Assembly: GCF_000717245.1 (NCBI RefSeq)
Contig: NZ_JNYQ01000001.1
Coordinates: forward strand, 682,001-746,000
Origin: Kitasatospora papulosa
GTDB lineage: Bacteria; Actinomycetota; Actinomycetes; Streptomycetales; Streptomycetaceae
Direction: 5' to 3'
Length of the DNA: 64,000 bases
Part shown: positions 1 through 7,899 of the stretch, one piece after another
Position numbering within the stretch: position 1 is the first letter of the stretch
Layout: each line of letters starts with the position of its first letter
Program-made: the position numbers and the translations under genes
Notes under the pieces: generated by a model
Seen by the model: only the letters and a program-made list of their open reading frames with translations
What the model was told of the DNA's origin: nothing
Databases searched by the model: none

Positions 1-793
1 GCACCTCGCAGTAGACCCTGGCGCCCCGCGCGGCGGCGTGCTCCGCGGACTCCAGGATCACGACGCCCGCGCCCTCGCCGAGGACGAAGCCGTCGCGGCC
101 CGTGTCGTAGGGACGCGAGGCCTTCTCGGGCTCGTCGTTGCTCTTCGACATCGCCATCATGTTGGCGAACGCGGCGATGGGCAGCGGGTGGATGGCCGCC
201 TCGGTGCCACCGGCGACGACCACGTCGGCGCGGCCGGTGCGGATCATCTCGACGGCGTAGCCGATCGCCTCGGCGCCCGAGGCGCAGGCGGAGACCGGGG
301 TGTGGACACCGGCCTGGGCGTTGACCTCCAGGCCGACGTTGGCCGCGGGGCCGTTGGGCATGAGCATGGGAACGGTGTGCGGGGAGACGCGGCGTACGCC
401 CTTCTCCTTCAGCACGTCGTACTGGTCGAGCAGGGTGATCACGCCGCCGATGCCGGAGGCGATGACCGATCCCAGACGCTCGGGCTGGATCTTCTCGTCC
501 TCACCGGCCTTGCCGGTGAAGCCGGCGTCCGCCCACGCCTCGCGGGCCGCGATCAGCGCGAACTGCGCCGAGCGGTCCAGCTTGCGGGCGAGCGGCCTGG
601 GCAGTACCTCGCCGGGGTCGACGGCCGCGAGGGCCGCGATCCGGACGGGCAGTTCGGCGAAACGTTCGCCCTCGAGAGGCTTGACGCCGGAACGGCCGGC
701 CATCAGACCTTCCCAGGTCGATGCGGAGTCGCCACCCAGCGGAGTGGTTGCGCCGATACCGGTGACGACCACGGTGCGATTGGTCGGGCTCAC
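1..793 (-). CDS. fabF: Beta-ketoacyl-ACP synthase II (FabF), 3' end outside window
   Basis: Elongating condensing enzyme of cytosolic type II fatty acid synthesis: it joins malonyl-ACP to a growing acyl-ACP. About 264 codons are present and the gene runs off the left edge, so the active-site histidine region is missing. The GTG start is preceded by GGAGAAG about 9 bases upstream and gives a standard thiolase-fold N-terminus (RTVVVTGIGATTPLGG). The nucleophile is the Cys at about residue 170 in VSACASGAEAI. It is the last gene of the minus-strand run fabD-fabH-acpP-fabF, 79 bases after acpP, so co-transcription is likely. Family and context make the identification secure; only the missing C-terminus cannot be checked. 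Confidence 0.96.
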   Translation of the reverse strand, partial: MSPTNRTVVVTGIGATTPLGGDSASTWEGLMAGRSGVKPLEGERFAELPVRIAALAAVDPGEVLPRPLARKLDRSAQFALIAAREAWADAGFTGKAGEDEKIQPERLGSVIASGIGGVITLLDQYDVLKEKGVRRVSPHTVPMLMPNGPAANVGLEVNAQAGVHTPVSACASGAEAIGYAVEMIRTGRADVVVAGGTEAAIHPLPIAAFANMMAMSKSNDEPEKASRPYDTGRDGFVLGEGAGVVILESAEHAAARGARVYCEV

Positions 794-872
794 TGGAAAA
801 TCTTCTCCACGTGTAGAGGGTCGTGAATCAGCGGCGCCACCGCCGGGTGGCGACACACGGGACGGGCTGGGA

Positions 873-1121
873 TCAGCCCTGGTGCTTCAGGATGTAGTCG
901 GCGGCGTCGCCGACCGTCTTGAGGTTCTTGACGTCCTCGTCGGGGATCTTGACGTCGAAGCGCTCTTCGGCGGCGACGACGACCTCGACCATGGACAGCG
1001 AGTCGACGTCCAGGTCGTCGGTGAAGGACTTGTCCAGCTGGACGTCCTCGACCGGGATACCGGCGATCTCGTTGACGATCTCGGCGAGACCGGTGACGAT
1101 CTCTTCCTGAGTGGCGGCCAT
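873..1121 (-). CDS. acpP: Acyl carrier protein (AcpP)
   Basis: Small acidic carrier (82 aa) that holds growing acyl chains as thioesters on a 4'-phosphopantetheine arm and shuttles them between FabD, FabH and FabF. The arm attaches to Ser41 in the DSLSM motif; the sequence before it (KSFTDDLDVDSL) matches bacterial ACPs. The length is normal for the family. An AAGGAG ribosome site precedes the ATG. The gene lies between fabH and fabF in the fatty-acid operon, which argues for the primary-metabolism ACP rather than a polyketide carrier. Confidence 0.97.
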   Translation of the reverse strand: MAATQEEIVTGLAEIVNEIAGIPVEDVQLDKSFTDDLDVDSLSMVEVVVAAEERFDVKIPDEDVKNLKTVGDAADYILKHQG

Positions 1122-1184
1122 GTTGGCGCTCCTTCGATGTGTTTCTGCAGGGTTCGGGCGAGCGGACCGAAAGGTCCGGTGTGC

Positions 1185-2216
1185 CTAGGGGAGGGTAACG
1201 ACCGTCGCGGCGTAGACGAGACCCGCCCCGAAGCCGATGATGAGCGCCGTGTCGCCGCTCTTGGCCTGACCGGTCGCCAGAAGCCGCTCCATTGCGAGCG
1301 GAATCGAGGCGGCCGACGTGTTGCCGGTGGTTTCCACGTCACGGGCGACCGTGACGTGCTCCGGCAGCTTCAGCGTCTTCACCATCGAGTCGATGATCCG
1401 CATGTTGGCCTGGTGCGGAATGAAGACATCCAGGTCGTCCGGCGAGATCCCGGCGGCCTCCAGCGCCTGCTGGGCGACCTTCGCCATCTCGAAGACGGCC
1501 CAGCGGAAGACCGCCTGGCCCTCCTGCGTGATGGCCGGGAACTTGACCTCGCCCCGCTCGTTGAGCGGGAGGTTCGAGACGTCGCCGATGTGGAAGTCGT
1601 TCCACGCGACGGTCTGCTTGATCGTCTCGGACTTGTCGCCCTCCGAGCCCCAGACCGTGGGGCCGATGGCCGGGTCCTGGGACGGGCCGACCACGACGGC
1701 GCCGGCGCCGTCACCGAAGAGGAAGGCCGTCGCGCGGTCCTCCAGGTCGGTGAGGTCGCTGAGCCGCTCGACACCGATGACGAGCACGTACTCCGCCGAG
1801 CCCTCGACGATCATGCCCTTGGCGAGGGTGAGGCCGTAGCCGAAGCCCGCGCAGCCGGCCGAGATGTCGAAGGCGGCGGGCTTGCCCGCGCCGATCCGGT
1901 GCGCGATGTCGGTCGCGACCGCCGGGGTCTGCTTGAAGTGCGAGACGGTGGAGACGATGACTCCGCCGATCTGCTCGGGGGTGATCCCCGCGTCCGCGAT
2001 CGCCTTGCCCGACGCCTCCACGGACATCATGGACACGGTCTCCTCGTCGGAGGCCCAGTGTCGGGTGGCGATGCCGGAGCGGGAGCGGATCCACTCGTCG
2101 GACGAGTCGATCGTCTCGAGGATCACCTCGTTGGGCACGACCCGGGTCGGGCGGTAGCCGCCCACACCCATGATCCGTGCGTACGGGGCGCCCTTGCTGG
2201 GCTTGATCTTCGACAT
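1185..2216 (-). CDS. fabH: Beta-ketoacyl-ACP synthase III (FabH)
   Basis: Initiates fatty acid synthesis by condensing a short acyl-CoA with malonyl-ACP. In streptomycetes the primers include branched acyl-CoAs, which is family knowledge. The protein has 343 aa with the complete Cys-His-Asn triad: C122 in SAGCAGFGYG, H268 in IPHQANMR and N299 in TTGNTSAAS. The ATG at 2216 (MSKIKPSKG) was chosen over a longer open frame because it follows a GGAGC-type site and sits 13 bases after the fabD stop. It is the second gene of the fab operon, so expression is probably controlled through the fabD promoter. Confidence 0.97.
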   Translation of the reverse strand: MSKIKPSKGAPYARIMGVGGYRPTRVVPNEVILETIDSSDEWIRSRSGIATRHWASDEETVSMMSVEASGKAIADAGITPEQIGGVIVSTVSHFKQTPAVATDIAHRIGAGKPAAFDISAGCAGFGYGLTLAKGMIVEGSAEYVLVIGVERLSDLTDLEDRATAFLFGDGAGAVVVGPSQDPAIGPTVWGSEGDKSETIKQTVAWNDFHIGDVSNLPLNERGEVKFPAITQEGQAVFRWAVFEMAKVAQQALEAAGISPDDLDVFIPHQANMRIIDSMVKTLKLPEHVTVARDVETTGNTSAASIPLAMERLLATGQAKSGDTALIIGFGAGLVYAATVVTLP

Positions 2217-2229
2217 GCTCTCGGGCTCC

Positions 2230-3144
2230 TTAGGCGCCTGCGTGCTCGGAGATGAGCGCGCGGGCCGCGTCGAGGTCGTCGGGGGTCTTGAGCGCGAGTG
2301 TCCGCACACCGGGCAGGGCGCGCTTGGCGAGCCCGACCAGGGTCCCACCGGGCGCGGCCTCGATGAGCGTGGTGACACCGAGCTCGGCGAAGGTCTCCAT
2401 GCACAGGTCCCAGCGGACCGGGTTGGCGACCTGGCCGACGAGCCGCGAGATGACCTCGTCGCCGGTGGCGACCGTCTTCCCGTCGGCGTTCGACACGTAC
2501 GTGATCTTCGGGTCGGTGACCGTCAGTGCGGTGGCGGCGGCACGCAGCTTCTCCACGGCCGGGGCCATGTGGTGCGTGTGGAACGCGCCGGCCACCTTCA
2601 GCGGGACCACACGGCGTACGCCCTCGGGCTTGTCCTCGGTCAGCGCGGCGATCTGGGCCGCGGTACCGGCGGCGACGATCTGCCCGCCGCCGTTGACGTT
2701 GGCCGGGGTGAGCCCCAGCTTCTCCAGGTGCGGGACCGTGACGTCCGGGTCCCCGCCGAGGAGCGCGGCCATGCCGGTCTCGGTGGTCGCGGCGGCCTCG
2801 GCCATGCCGAGCCCCCGGGTGCGGACGAAGCGGAGCGCCGCCTCGTCCTCGATGACACCGGCGAGCGCGGCGGCGGTGATCTCACCGACGCTGTGTCCCG
2901 CGACGACGCCGGGCGAGGCGCCCAGGGCCGCGGCCGAGAGCAGACCGGCGGCGACCAGCAGCGGCTGGGCCACCGCCGTGTCGCGGATCTCGTCGGCGTC
3001 CGCCTTCGTGCCGTAGTGGACAAGGTCGAGCCCGATGGCGTCGGACCATCCCGCGATGCGGTCGGCGGCACCGGGGAGTTCGAGCCAGGGAGTCAGGAAG
3101 CCGGGCGTCTGAGCGCCTTGGCCGGGAGCGACGAGTACGAGCAC
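2230..3144 (-). CDS. fabD: Malonyl-CoA:ACP transacylase (FabD)
   Basis: Moves malonyl from CoA to ACP, supplying the extender unit for FabH and FabF and, in actinomycetes, often for polyketide synthases too. The protein has 304 aa. The serine nucleophile is S85 in AGHSVGEI, and the catalytic-His region AFHTHHMAP lies near residue 190. The frame is open further upstream. The GTG at 3144 (VLVLVAPGQGAQ) is preferred because homologues begin there and a GAGAG element lies a proper distance upstream; an in-frame GTG at 3150 is only three bases from it. First gene of the operon, 89 bases after the fasR stop. Confidence 0.95.
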   Translation of the reverse strand: MLVLVAPGQGAQTPGFLTPWLELPGAADRIAGWSDAIGLDLVHYGTKADADEIRDTAVAQPLLVAAGLLSAAALGASPGVVAGHSVGEITAAALAGVIEDEAALRFVRTRGLGMAEAAATTETGMAALLGGDPDVTVPHLEKLGLTPANVNGGGQIVAAGTAAQIAALTEDKPEGVRRVVPLKVAGAFHTHHMAPAVEKLRAAATALTVTDPKITYVSNADGKTVATGDEVISRLVGQVANPVRWDLCMETFAELGVTTLIEAAPGGTLVGLAKRALPGVRTLALKTPDDLDAARALISEHAGA

Positions 3145-3212
3145 CCTCACACTCTCTCTTGTGGACGGCCCCGGACGCCCGTGGGGACAAGGACGAAGAA
3201 CCGTCAGGGGAA

Positions 3213-3229
3213 TTGTTGAAGTTCGACAA
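3213..3229. promoter_or_regulatory. Candidate FasR operator upstream of fabD
   Basis: Near-perfect 17-base dyad, TTGTTGAA-G-TTCGACAA, with one mismatched pair. It lies 69 bases upstream of fabD and just after the fasR stop codon. FasR of S. coelicolor is known to activate the fab operon by binding in the fabD promoter region. I infer that this dyad is its site; the position and symmetry are seen directly. Confidence 0.5.
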
Positions 3230-3233
3230 AAGT

Positions 3234-4439
3234 CTAGGACTGACTGTCTCCGTCGGCCAAGCGCCCCAGGATGAGGGCGATCCGCAGCGTGAACGCGGAG
3301 CGGACGTCGGAGGGTGACCAGCCGGTGACGTCGGTCACACGTCGCAGCCGGTAGCGCACGGTATTGGGGTGCACGAACAGCATGCGCGCCGCGCCCTCGA
3401 GACTGCTCGCCTGCTCCAGATACACACTCAGCGTCTCCAGAAGTGCCGAACCCGCTTCTTCGAGCGGTCTGTAGATCTCCTCCACCAGTTGATCGCGCGC
3501 GGCAGGGTCTCCCGCCATCGCACGCTCCGGAAGGAGATCGTCCGACAGGACGGGCCTCGGAGCGTCCTGCCACGCCGAACAGGCCTTGAGACCGGCGGCC
3601 GCGGCCTGGGCGGACCGGGTGGCCGCGAGCAGGTCGGGCACCACGGGGCCGGCGACGACGGGACCGGCCGCATAGGGCCCGATCAGCGACTTCGCCACGT
3701 TCAAGGGGTTGTCGCTGCCGCCCGCGATCACGACCAGGCGGTGGCCGAGTACCCCGGTCAGCACCTGGAGCTTGGCATGCCTGGCCGCCCGCCGGATGGC
3801 CTCCACGGTGAGCTCGCTGTCACCGTCGGGAGCGGTGCCGAGGATGACGCAGACGTGCTCGGGGGAGTTCCAGCCGAGGGCGGCGGCGCGGGACACCGCG
3901 CCCTCGTCCGCCTCGCCGGACAGCACCGCGTTCACCACGAGCGACTCCAGCCGGGCGTCCCACGCTCCGCGCGCCTCGGCGGCCTGCGCGTACACCTGCG
4001 CGGTCGCGAAGGCGATCTCTCGGGCGTAGACCAGGAGCGCCTCGCGCAGCACCGACTCGTCGCCGGGCGCCGCCACCTCGTCGATCGCGGCCTCCATGAC
4101 CTCGATCGTCGTACGCACCATCTCCACGGTCTGCCGCAGGGTGATCGCCCTGGTCAGTTCGCGCGGAGCCGTGCCGAACACGTCGGTGGAGATGGCCTGC
4201 GGGGTCTCCGGGTGCCGGAACCACTCGGTGAACGCGGCGATGCCGGCCTGGGCGACCAGGCCGATCCAGGACCGGTTCTCCGGTGGCATGGCCCGGTACC
4301 ACGGCAGTGTCTCGTCCATGCGGGCGATGGCGTTCGCGGCCAGCCGGCCGGAGGACTGCTCCAGCCGTTTCAGGGTGGCGGCGTGGAGATGGGCGTCATG
4401 CGCGGCGGGCTGCTCAGGATCGGGTCGGGGCACGCACAC
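3234..4439 (-). CDS. fasR: PucR-family activator of fatty acid synthesis (FasR-like)
   Basis: Transcriptional regulator of 401 aa. The C-terminus (about residues 335-395) carries the PucR-type helix-turn-helix, with FVHPNTVRYRLRRVTDVTG followed by FTLRIALILGRLADG. The N-terminal 300 residues form a GGDEF-like regulatory region. It lies directly upstream of fabD on the same strand. In S. coelicolor the protein in this position is FasR, an activator needed for fab expression, and the sequence and context agree. GTG codons at 4439 and 4433 are both possible starts and differ by two residues. A separate transcript from fab is likely, given the dyad in the 89-base gap. Confidence 0.9.
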   Translation of the reverse strand: MCVPRPDPEQPAAHDAHLHAATLKRLEQSSGRLAANAIARMDETLPWYRAMPPENRSWIGLVAQAGIAAFTEWFRHPETPQAISTDVFGTAPRELTRAITLRQTVEMVRTTIEVMEAAIDEVAAPGDESVLREALLVYAREIAFATAQVYAQAAEARGAWDARLESLVVNAVLSGEADEGAVSRAAALGWNSPEHVCVILGTAPDGDSELTVEAIRRAARHAKLQVLTGVLGHRLVVIAGGSDNPLNVAKSLIGPYAAGPVVAGPVVPDLLAATRSAQAAAAGLKACSAWQDAPRPVLSDDLLPERAMAGDPAARDQLVEEIYRPLEEAGSALLETLSVYLEQASSLEGAARMLFVHPNTVRYRLRRVTDVTGWSPSDVRSAFTLRIALILGRLADGDSQS

Positions 4440-4512
4440 AAGACTGCCTTATCGGGACAGGTGCCCGGTGAGGTGGGGCGGGGAGGCCGGTCGGCGGGGA
4501 TACCGTGGGGGT

Positions 4513-5184
4513 GTGATCGACGTACGCCGCTCAGGGGACCGCTTCCGCGGCGGGGACCCGGCCACGGGTGACTCCGCGGGCATCGAGACGCTGCACGCCT
4601 TCTCCTTCGGGCGGTTCTACGACCCGGACAACCTGCGCTTCGGGCCGATCCTCGCCTGCAACGAGGAGCGTCTCGCCCCGGGGGCGGGCTTCGACGAGCA
4701 CCCGCACAGTCACACCGAGATCGTCACCTGGGTGGTGGAGGGCGAACTCACCCACCGCGACTCGGCCTCGCACGCCACCGTCGTCCGGGCCGGGGACGTC
4801 CAGCACCTCAGTTCGGCCGCCGGGGTGCGGCATGTCGAACGCAACGACGGGGAACACCCGCTGACGTTCATTCAGATGTGGCTGGCGCCCCTGGAACCCG
4901 GCGGGGAGCCCTCCTACACCCACGTCGCCGGGATGGCCGACTCCACCCCGTACGTCCTGCCCGAGGCGGGTGCGGTGCTCCACGTCCGCCGGCAGGCCGA
5001 GGGCGAGCGCACCGCCGTGCCCGACGTCGCGGGCGTCTACGCCCACGTCGTGCGGGGCCGTGTGCGGCTCGCGGGCGAGGAACTGGACCAGGGCGACGCC
5101 GCCCGGATCACGGAGGCGGAGGGGCTGGAGCTGGAGGCCCTGGAACCGGCCGAGGTGCTGCTCTGGGAGCTCGCCTCCATGTGA
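4513..5184 (+). CDS. Pirin-family bicupin protein
   Basis: Protein of 223 aa with the pirin layout: an N-terminal cupin carrying the metal-binding signature (HPHSHTEIVTWVVEGELTHRDS, about residues 57-78) and a degenerate second cupin to the end. Pirins are cytosolic Fe(II)-type cupins; some have quercetinase activity or modulate enzymes, so the substrate cannot be named here. The GTG at 4513 begins VIDVRRSGDRFRGG, a common pirin start. The gene is divergent from fasR and appears to stand alone. Confidence 0.88.
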   Translation: MIDVRRSGDRFRGGDPATGDSAGIETLHAFSFGRFYDPDNLRFGPILACNEERLAPGAGFDEHPHSHTEIVTWVVEGELTHRDSASHATVVRAGDVQHLSSAAGVRHVERNDGEHPLTFIQMWLAPLEPGGEPSYTHVAGMADSTPYVLPEAGAVLHVRRQAEGERTAVPDVAGVYAHVVRGRVRLAGEELDQGDAARITEAEGLELEALEPAEVLLWELASM

Positions 5185-5448
5185 GGGCCGGGCAGTCGTC
5201 CGCGCACGTCACTGCTTTTCGGTGCCGACCGGGTCCACCACGACCTTCCGGTCGGCGCCGTCGGAGATCTGGAGGCGGAGCGAGACCGGCAGCGCCTGGA
5301 GTGGGTCTCGCCGGGCGGGGTGACCTCGACGGCGCTGACGTACGCGCGCGTCGCCGCCCGCCGGGCCACCGTTTCGCGCGGTCCCTCCGGCGGGTCCCGA
5401 GGCGCTGCGACGGCTATGACACATCCGAGACCCGCCGCCCCTTGAAGA
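5185..5448. other. Stretch without an intact gene, holding a possible gene remnant
   Basis: Between the pirin gene and the VOC gene there is no convincing complete gene. On the minus strand, 5209 to about 5320 reads LRLQISDGADRKVVVDPVG and stops at 5209. This looks like genuine protein C-terminus rather than antisense noise, but the frame upstream turns into arginine/alanine-rich nonsense. A decayed gene end is the simplest reading. No terminator or repeat was seen. Confidence 0.3.
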
Positions 5449-5997
5449 TCACCGGCGGCACCACCTCTTCACCCTCGCCACACCCCGCCCCCGCCCCGTC
5501 ACTTGCTCCGGGCGTCGTACGCGTCCCTGCTGGCCTGGATCTCGCCGTTGTGCTCGACGGCCCATCGCGCGAGTGCCAGAGCGGGCGGTCGTCCGCGTGG
5601 CGAGGACCTCCAGGTAGTGCTGGTTCTGCATGAGCCCGAGGACGTTCCCGAAGGGATCCAGGACCGAGGCGCCGACGAAACCCTCGCCGAACTCCCTTAC
5701 CGTTTCGTTGATCTCGGCCCCGAGGCCCGAAGCCCGCTCCACCGCCGCGTGGACGTCATCGACATGCCAGTACACGACGGCACCGGACGGACCGGCGCCG
5801 GCCCCGCCGTGCTTCCCCAGGTTCTGGACGAAGGCGCTGTCGACCAGGCCCAGTTCGTGCCGGTAGTCCCCGATGCGGAACTCCACGTAACCAGGGCGCT
5901 CGAAGTAGGGCTCCACGCCCAGCAGTTCGGTGTACCACCGCTTGGCGGCCGACAGGTCCGAGGCGTGGAACCTGACGGTGGTGAGACCTCGCAGCAC
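5449..5997 (-). CDS. VOC (glyoxalase-fold) protein, probably frameshifted near its end
   Basis: Single-domain VOC protein of the glyoxalase/bleomycin-resistance fold, with the beta-alpha-beta units LTTVRFHASDLSAAKRWY and VVYWHVDDVHAAVERA and the closing GASVLDPFGNVLGLMQN. The GTG at 5997 has GAAGGAG 6 bases upstream and is preferred to a longer open frame. As read, the protein has 182 aa with an arginine-rich tail unlike the rest. If one base is removed from the GGG at 5583-5585, the frame continues as a natural sequence (WAVEHNGEIQ) and stops at 5499. The true end is therefore probably 5499. Substrate unknown. Confidence 0.75.
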   Translation of the reverse strand: MLRGLTTVRFHASDLSAAKRWYTELLGVEPYFERPGYVEFRIGDYRHELGLVDSAFVQNLGKHGGAGAGPSGAVVYWHVDDVHAAVERASGLGAEINETVREFGEGFVGASVLDPFGNVLGLMQNQHYLEVLATRTTARSGTRAMGRRAQRRDPGQQGRVRRPEQVTGRGRGVARVKRWCRR

Positions 5998-6079
5998 GGG
6001 TGCTCCTTCGTCGATCGGTGTCGTCGGGAGGAGAGTGCCCCGCATGCAGGTCTGTTTCTGTCCTAGTGGGGCCTGGTGG

Positions 6080-6346
6080 TCAGCGGAGCCCGTCCACGAA
6101 GGCCTGCCAGGCGCCCGCGCTCATGACGAGAACGGGGCCGGCCGGGTCCTTGCTGTCCCGGACGGGCACGGAGGCGGCACAGCCGTCGGCCACCTCGACA
6201 CAGTCGCCGCCGGTGTTTCCGCTGTACGAGGACTTGCGCCAGGTCGCGCTGCCGGTGACGGTGCACTCGACGCATTCGCCGCCGTTGGTCCCGCTGTACG
6301 ACGACTTCCGCCACTGGGCGCGGTCCAGGTCATGGCGTGTTTCCAT
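6080..6346 (-). CDS. DUF397 protein with duplicated RKSSYSG motif
   Basis: Small protein (88 aa) of the DUF397 family, which in Streptomyces almost always accompanies a WhiJ-like XRE regulator. The family core WRKSSYSG is present twice, at about residues 12-19 and 36-43, each followed by an acidic glycine/cysteine patch; most family members have one copy. The C-terminal VRDSKDPAGPVLVMSAGAWQAFV is typical. Its start overlaps the end of the XRE gene by 17 bases, so the two are probably co-translated. The role is inferred from context as a partner or antagonist of that regulator. Confidence 0.88.
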   Translation of the reverse strand: METRHDLDRAQWRKSSYSGTNGGECVECTVTGSATWRKSSYSGNTGGDCVEVADGCAASVPVRDSKDPAGPVLVMSAGAWQAFVDGLR

Positions 6347-7154
6347 ACCGTTCCTCCATCACGCGAGCGATCAGTGTCGCCGAGTCCTCGGGGGAGAGAG
6401 CCGCAGCTTGCAATCGAGCGTAGCCGACCGAACGTTCCTTGATCACCTGGGGATCGGCGGTCATATGGCCCTGGTCGTAGCTCTCCACGTAGAACAGATC
6501 GGGATCGTCCTCGAACCTGAGCAAAGTGAACGAGCCCATCATGCCCGTGTGTTGGCCGACTGAGAACGGGAGTACCTGGATCTGCACCCACGGGCTGTCG
6601 CGGAAATCCAACAACCGCGCCAGTTGGCCGCGCATGACGTGTCGCCCGCCGACCTCCTGGAGCAGGGCGGTTTCGCTCAGGACGATCCAGAGGGCGGGAG
6701 GGTTCTTGCCCTTCAGGATCTGCTGGCGTTCCAGACGGGCTGCGGCCATCTCATCGACCTTGTTCGGATGGTCGACGGCGAGCAGGGCCCGCGCGTACTC
6801 CTCCGTCTGCAGCAGCCCGTACACCAGTTGCGCCTGGTAGGTGGAGATGTACGTCGCCTTCGCCTCCATGTCCGCGTACTGCTGGAACCAGGTCGGCAGT
6901 TGGCTTCGCAGGACCAGGCCGACCAGGCGGGAGAAGACCCCGTCCGTGCCCAGTGCCGCGTCCAGGCGTTCCGAGAAGTCGCGGGTCGGCACCTTCTTCG
7001 TCGTCTCGATCTGGCCGATCAGTGAGCCCGTGCAGAAGATGATCTCGCCGAGCTGGCCCTGCCGCAGGCCGTGGGCCTCCCGCTGGCGGCGCAGTTCCCA
7101 GCCGTAGTAGTCCAGTGGGGAGGCGCTGGGGTCGAGTGACTGCACGTTGGCCAC
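6330..7154 (-). CDS. XRE-family regulator with DUF5753 (WhiJ-like)
   Basis: DNA-binding regulator of 274 aa. An N-terminal XRE helix-turn-helix (about residues 15-70, LRRQREAHGLRQGQLGEI) is followed by a DUF5753 region (about 100-270, LPTWFQQYADMEAKATYI and similar). The GTG at 7154 (VANVQSLDPSASP) was chosen as start; the frame is open to 7241, but those codons overlap the divergent promoter region. It forms the set seen around whiJ in Streptomyces: XRE regulator, DUF397 protein and an anti-sigma-like ATPase. Such sets are linked to development and antibiotic control. The target genes are unknown. Confidence 0.9.
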   Translation of the reverse strand: MANVQSLDPSASPLDYYGWELRRQREAHGLRQGQLGEIIFCTGSLIGQIETTKKVPTRDFSERLDAALGTDGVFSRLVGLVLRSQLPTWFQQYADMEAKATYISTYQAQLVYGLLQTEEYARALLAVDHPNKVDEMAAARLERQQILKGKNPPALWIVLSETALLQEVGGRHVMRGQLARLLDFRDSPWVQIQVLPFSVGQHTGMMGSFTLLRFEDDPDLFYVESYDQGHMTADPQVIKERSVGYARLQAAALSPEDSATLIARVMEERYGNTP

Positions 7155-7175
7155 GGCGGGGGTGCCTCTCGCTTC

Positions 7176-7191
7176 AACGCCTGGCGGCGTT
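7176..7191. promoter_or_regulatory. Inverted repeat in the XRE/ATPase divergent promoter
   Basis: AACGCC-TGGC-GGCGTT is a perfect 6-base inverted repeat with a 4-base spacer. It lies 22 bases upstream of the XRE start and 49 bases upstream of the ATPase start. Its central position suggests an operator, perhaps for the XRE protein itself; this is inference from placement. Confidence 0.35.
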
Positions 7192-7239
7192 CGTTTCAGG
7201 TCGTAGCCGAGAGTAATCAGCGCACTGCACTCTGGTGAC

Positions 7240-7899
7240 ATGAATCACGTATCCGATACCCGGACCGGTGACGCCGAGGGTGCGGCCTACCGTGCCGAGT
7301 TCGCGCTGGGGGAGCACTCCGCCCGCCATCTGCGGCGCATCCTGCGGCTCTACCTCACCGGCTGGGGCCTGCTCGATGTGGCCGACGCGGCGGAGCTGGC
7401 CCTCACCGAGCTCGTCGCCAACGTCGTACGGCATGTGCCCGGCCGCCGCTGCCAGACGCTGATCATCCTGCTCCCGGGCCGGGGTGTGCGGGTCGAGGTC
7501 TCCGATGCGTCGCCCCGCCTGCCCCGTGCGGTCGCGGGGGACGCGCTCGACGAGGGCGGGCGGGGACTGCTGCTGGTGGAGGCCGTCACCGACGGCTGGG
7601 GTGTCGAGGCGCGCGGTGACGGCCGGGGGAAGACGGTCTGGTTCGAGTGCGGTCAGCGGGAGGCGCCGAGCTCCGCCAGTACCGCGTCGGTGAACGGCGT
7701 CCAGACCTCGGCCGCCCACGGTCCGAAGGCCCGGTCCGTCAACGCGACGCAGGCCGCGCCCGCCGCCGGGTCGATCCACAGGAACGTGCCGGACTGGCCG
7801 AAGTGGCCGAAGGTGGCGGGGGAGGACGAGAGCCCCGTCCAGTGCGGCGACTTGGAGTCGCGGATCTCGAAGCCGAGACCCCAGTCGTTGGGGTTCTGA
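7240..7899 (+). CDS. Anti-sigma-factor-like ATP-binding protein (HATPase_c), with antisense-overlapping tail
   Basis: RsbW/SpoIIAB-type kinase-fold protein. The N-box is ELALTELVANVVRH (about residues 50-63) and the G-box is DEGGRGLLLVEAVTDGWG (about 105-122). The recognisable domain ends at GKTVWFEC, residue 138 or so. The reading frame does not stop there: it runs another 80 residues across the 3' end of the convergent beta-lactamase gene, and that tail resembles antisense translation. The gene is divergent from the XRE regulator and completes a WhiJ-type trio. Likely role: binding or phosphorylating a sigma factor or anti-sigma antagonist. The partner is not evident here. Confidence 0.82.
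   Translation: MNHVSDTRTGDAEGAAYRAEFALGEHSARHLRRILRLYLTGWGLLDVADAAELALTELVANVVRHVPGRRCQTLIILLPGRGVRVEVSDASPRLPRAVAGDALDEGGRGLLLVEAVTDGWGVEARGDGRGKTVWFECGQREAPSSASTASVNGVQTSAAHGPKARSVNATQAAPAAGSIHRNVPDWPKWPKVAGEDESPVQCGDLESRISKPRPQSLGF

Noticed and set aside
300..2255. 651-residue open frame on the plus strand
   Set aside because: Antisense to fabF, acpP and fabH, which are secure.
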